Positions 6,427 to 7,613 of a stretch of DNA of 7,613 bases are shown here, piece after piece. A program made the position numbers and the translations under genes. This stretch comes from Ferrimicrobium sp. (GTDB taxonomy: Bacteria > Actinomycetota > Acidimicrobiia > Acidimicrobiales > Acidimicrobiaceae). Below the pieces are notes generated by a model. The model saw only the letters and a program-made list of their open reading frames with translations, had not been told where the DNA came from and did no database searches. Positions within the stretch are counted from its first letter, which is position 1. Each line of letters starts with the position of its first letter. The stretch is taken from contig DAHXNM010000069.1 of assembly GCA_027365375.1 (NCBI GenBank), forward strand, positions 1-7,613. Direction: 5' to 3'.

Positions 6427-7299
6427 TCAGCTCGGCCGATTAGGCGGGATCAAGGTCCAGCCGATCTGATGGCGTGAAGACTGACCCTGGCGCCTTTTGA
6501 CTCCTTCGGTGTTGATGTAAAAACGATTAGCATCATCGATGCGATCGTCGAGAAAGAGAGAGACGCTGCCAAGCAGAGCCTGGTCTGGCTGACTCCAAAA
6601 GACAACGGCGGTGTGATCTCCTACCTCGACCTCGTCAACGTGTATGTCAGCATCATGCAGACTCTGTTCTATGAGCGCCACTATCGTAGCCAGCCCGGCC
6701 TTTGATTCGACGCTGATCCTCTCGTAGCTCTCGGATTCACTGCCACCGCTTCCACCCCCATGGAACGACACTACATCCGGCGACCGCACCAAAGCGGTAA
6801 ACTGCGGCAGCTCGATCGAAGCTTGGAATCGGCGGGGGCCACTAGCCTCCATCTCAAGCATATGTTTTGGCATAGTACGCACAAGCGACCTGGTCACCTC
6901 ACCCTCGGGTGACACGCCAATGTACCACCCTCGACCCAAGGCGCGGGAACCAAAATGAAGAACGACAGAACCGTTGAGGGCGCGAGGCTGTATGGCCATA
7001 GGCAATTTCGGATGGATTTGCTGCATACCCTCGCGCATCAGCACCTCACTGTACATAGACACCAATTGCTCGGCACTGTAATGTGAGAGGCATGTAATCG
7101 TGACATGTTCCTCTAAGTCACCCGAACGCAGACAACGGGAAAGTACCTGGAACGCATCTCCAGGGAGAGGTATTGGAAACCCGAGAACTGGGACGGCCTG
7201 ATAGCGCAGAACATCCTCGACTCCGCCACTCCCCATCCCAAACATCGCCTCGACCGCACGAATGGGAACGAACTCCTCGCTAGCAAGGTCATCAGCCAT
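6427..7299 (-). CDS. Conserved-looking protein of unknown function, 290 residues
   Basis: I do not recognise this protein. The ATG at 7299 was chosen because AAGGAGGG (7305-7312) lies just upstream with 6 bases between AGGAGG and ATG, the best Shine-Dalgarno sequence in the window. The frame extends upstream to a GTG at 7383 with no good ribosome binding site. There is no signal peptide, membrane helix or cysteine cluster, so it is probably cytosolic. Two similar halves are suggested. Residues about 65-130 contain a helix (SAEQLVSMYSEVLMREGM) followed by strands (SVVLHFGSRALGRGWYIGV). Residues about 198-262 contain a helix (SKAGLATIVALIEQSLHDA) followed by strands (TAVVFWSQPDQ, GSVSLFLDDR). 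A Gly/Ser-rich linker, FHGGGSGGSESES (179-191), separates them. The gene follows leuS on the same strand after 191 bases. Confidence 0.75.
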   Translation of the reverse strand: MADDLASEEFVPIRAVEAMFGMGSGGVEDVLRYQAVPVLGFPIPLPGDAFQVLSRCLRSGDLEEHVTITCLSHYSAEQLVSMYSEVLMREGMQQIHPKLPMAIQPRALNGSVVLHFGSRALGRGWYIGVSPEGEVTRSLVRTMPKHMLEMEASGPRRFQASIELPQFTALVRSPDVVSFHGGGSGGSESESYERISVESKAGLATIVALIEQSLHDADIHVDEVEVGDHTAVVFWSQPDQALLGSVSLFLDDRIDDANRFYINTEGVKRRQGQSSRHQIGWTLIPPNRPS

Positions 7300-7304
7300 C
7301 AGGT

Positions 7305-7312
7305 CCCTCCTT
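7305..7312 (-). promoter_or_regulatory. Strong ribosome binding site that sets the orphan gene start
   Basis: On the minus strand AAGGAGGG precedes the ATG at 7299; the AGGAGG core ends 6 bases before it. This supports the internal ATG over the upstream in-frame GTG at 7383, which would add 28 residues rich in basic amino acids and has no comparable site. Confidence 0.75.
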
Positions 7313-7390
7313 CTCGACACAACTACCTTATCAGCCTGACGGACCGACACAGGTAATTTTTGCCGAAGGGAATTATCCACCACGGAGTCC

Positions 7391-7404
7391 CTAGGTAGAC
7401 CTAG
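7391..7404. repeat. Palindrome CTAGGT-N2-ACCTAG, copy 2
   Basis: CTAGGT (7391-7396), the spacer AG and ACCTAG (7399-7404) form a 14-bp palindrome containing the same TAGGT-N2-ACCTA core as 6415-6426. It lies between leuS and the orphan gene, about 92 bases upstream of the orphan's ATG, where an operator could act. The TTAGGT half-site recalls DtxR/IdeR iron boxes, but those have a longer centre (about 7 bases between TAGGT and ACCTA), so this is only a loose resemblance. Confidence 0.45.
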
Positions 7405-7473
7405 CTATATCTCCGACGACGGACAGTGTTCTCGCTATCTTGGACTCGGAATCGACGACAAACCTAGAGTCTC

Positions 7474-7494
7474 AAAAAGATCTAACTGGGTTAG
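7474..7494 (-). terminator. Weak candidate terminator after leuS
   Basis: On the minus strand CTAAC-CCA-GTTAG forms a 5-bp stem with a 3-base loop that includes the leuS stop codon, followed by ATC and TTTTT (complement of 7474-7478). The stem is short and AU-rich, so termination may be weak or partial, allowing some read-through into the orphan gene. Confidence 0.35.
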
Positions 7495-7613
7495 CCGACA
7501 ACGAAGTTGATCACCCGTGGCAGCTTGGCGATCACTCTTCGTACCTCAACCCCAGTCAGATAAGACGCTATCTCAGCTTCGGCGAGGGGTCGGACCGTCA
7601 CCTCGGTCGCGCC
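7491..7613 (-). CDS. leuS: Leucyl-tRNA synthetase, C-terminal 40 residues (partial)
   Basis: The frame enters from the right edge and ends at TAA (7491-7493). The visible 40 residues contain EIASYLTGVEVRRVIAKLP and finish with RVINFVVG. This is the pattern of the LeuRS C-terminal domain, where a short helix with '(V/I)..yL.G..VR(K/R)VI..P.(R/K)LVN(I/F)VV' closes the protein and contacts the long variable arm of tRNA-Leu. The enzyme charges tRNA-Leu with leucine in the cytosol. The catalytic and editing domains lie outside the window, so the call rests on this tail and on the nearness of holA, a common neighbour of leuS. Confidence 0.75.
   Translation of the reverse strand, partial: GATEVTVRPLAEAEIASYLTGVEVRRVIAKLPRVINFVVG

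Noticed and set aside
7300..7383. Longer N-terminus of the orphan gene from a GTG at 7383
   Set aside because: There is no ribosome binding site for the GTG, whereas AAGGAGGG stands in front of the ATG at 7299.
1..7613. Mobile elements, CRISPR array, tRNA or rRNA genes
   Set aside because: I saw no transposase or integrase motif, no regularly spaced repeats, no tRNA-like T-loop and no rRNA-like sequence anywhere in the window.

Overview
The window looks like chromosome of a free-living actinobacterium of moderate GC content (roughly 55%). The best guess is the Acidimicrobiia, for example the iron-oxidising acidophiles related to Ferrimicrobium or Acidithrix. This rests on GC content, the use of GTG and TTG starts, an actinobacterial FolP2-type protein and an actinobacterial thioredoxin-TPR protein. 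No 16S or other decisive marker is present, so the assignment is an inference. I see no integrase, transposase, phage gene, CRISPR array, tRNA or rRNA. This is core-type chromosome with a few less usual genes.

Layout. Bases 2-535 (+) hold the C-terminal part of a gene that enters from the left; its first residues resemble the end of an Rrf2-family regulator, followed by a long unrecognised extension. Bases 582-1952 (+) encode a complete class I DNA photolyase. A 654-bp gap (1953-2606) separates it from a convergent minus-strand operon. Read from right to left, that operon is a thioredoxin/TPR chaperedoxin-like protein (4455-5162), a FolP2-type homologue of dihydropteroate synthase (3579-4445) and holA, the delta subunit of the DNA polymerase III clamp loader (2607-3572). 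The junctions are only 9 and 6 bases long. An APH/ACAD10-type kinase (5243-6262, +) diverges from the head of the operon. It converges on an unrecognised 290-residue protein (6427-7299, -), and the 3' end of leuS (7491-7613, -) runs off the right edge.

How the genes fit together. There is no single pathway. The trx-folP2-holA unit joins protein redox/chaperone, pterin-fold and replication functions and is probably one transcript. leuS and holA lie close together, as in many bacteria where the leuS-comEA-comEC-holA neighbourhood is conserved, but the com genes are absent and other genes sit between them. The main candidates for something undescribed are the Rrf2-like protein with its extension, the 290-residue orphan flanked by two copies of a TAGGT-N2-ACCTA palindrome, and the FolP2 protein, which keeps the pterin pocket of DHPS but lacks its ESTRPG loop.
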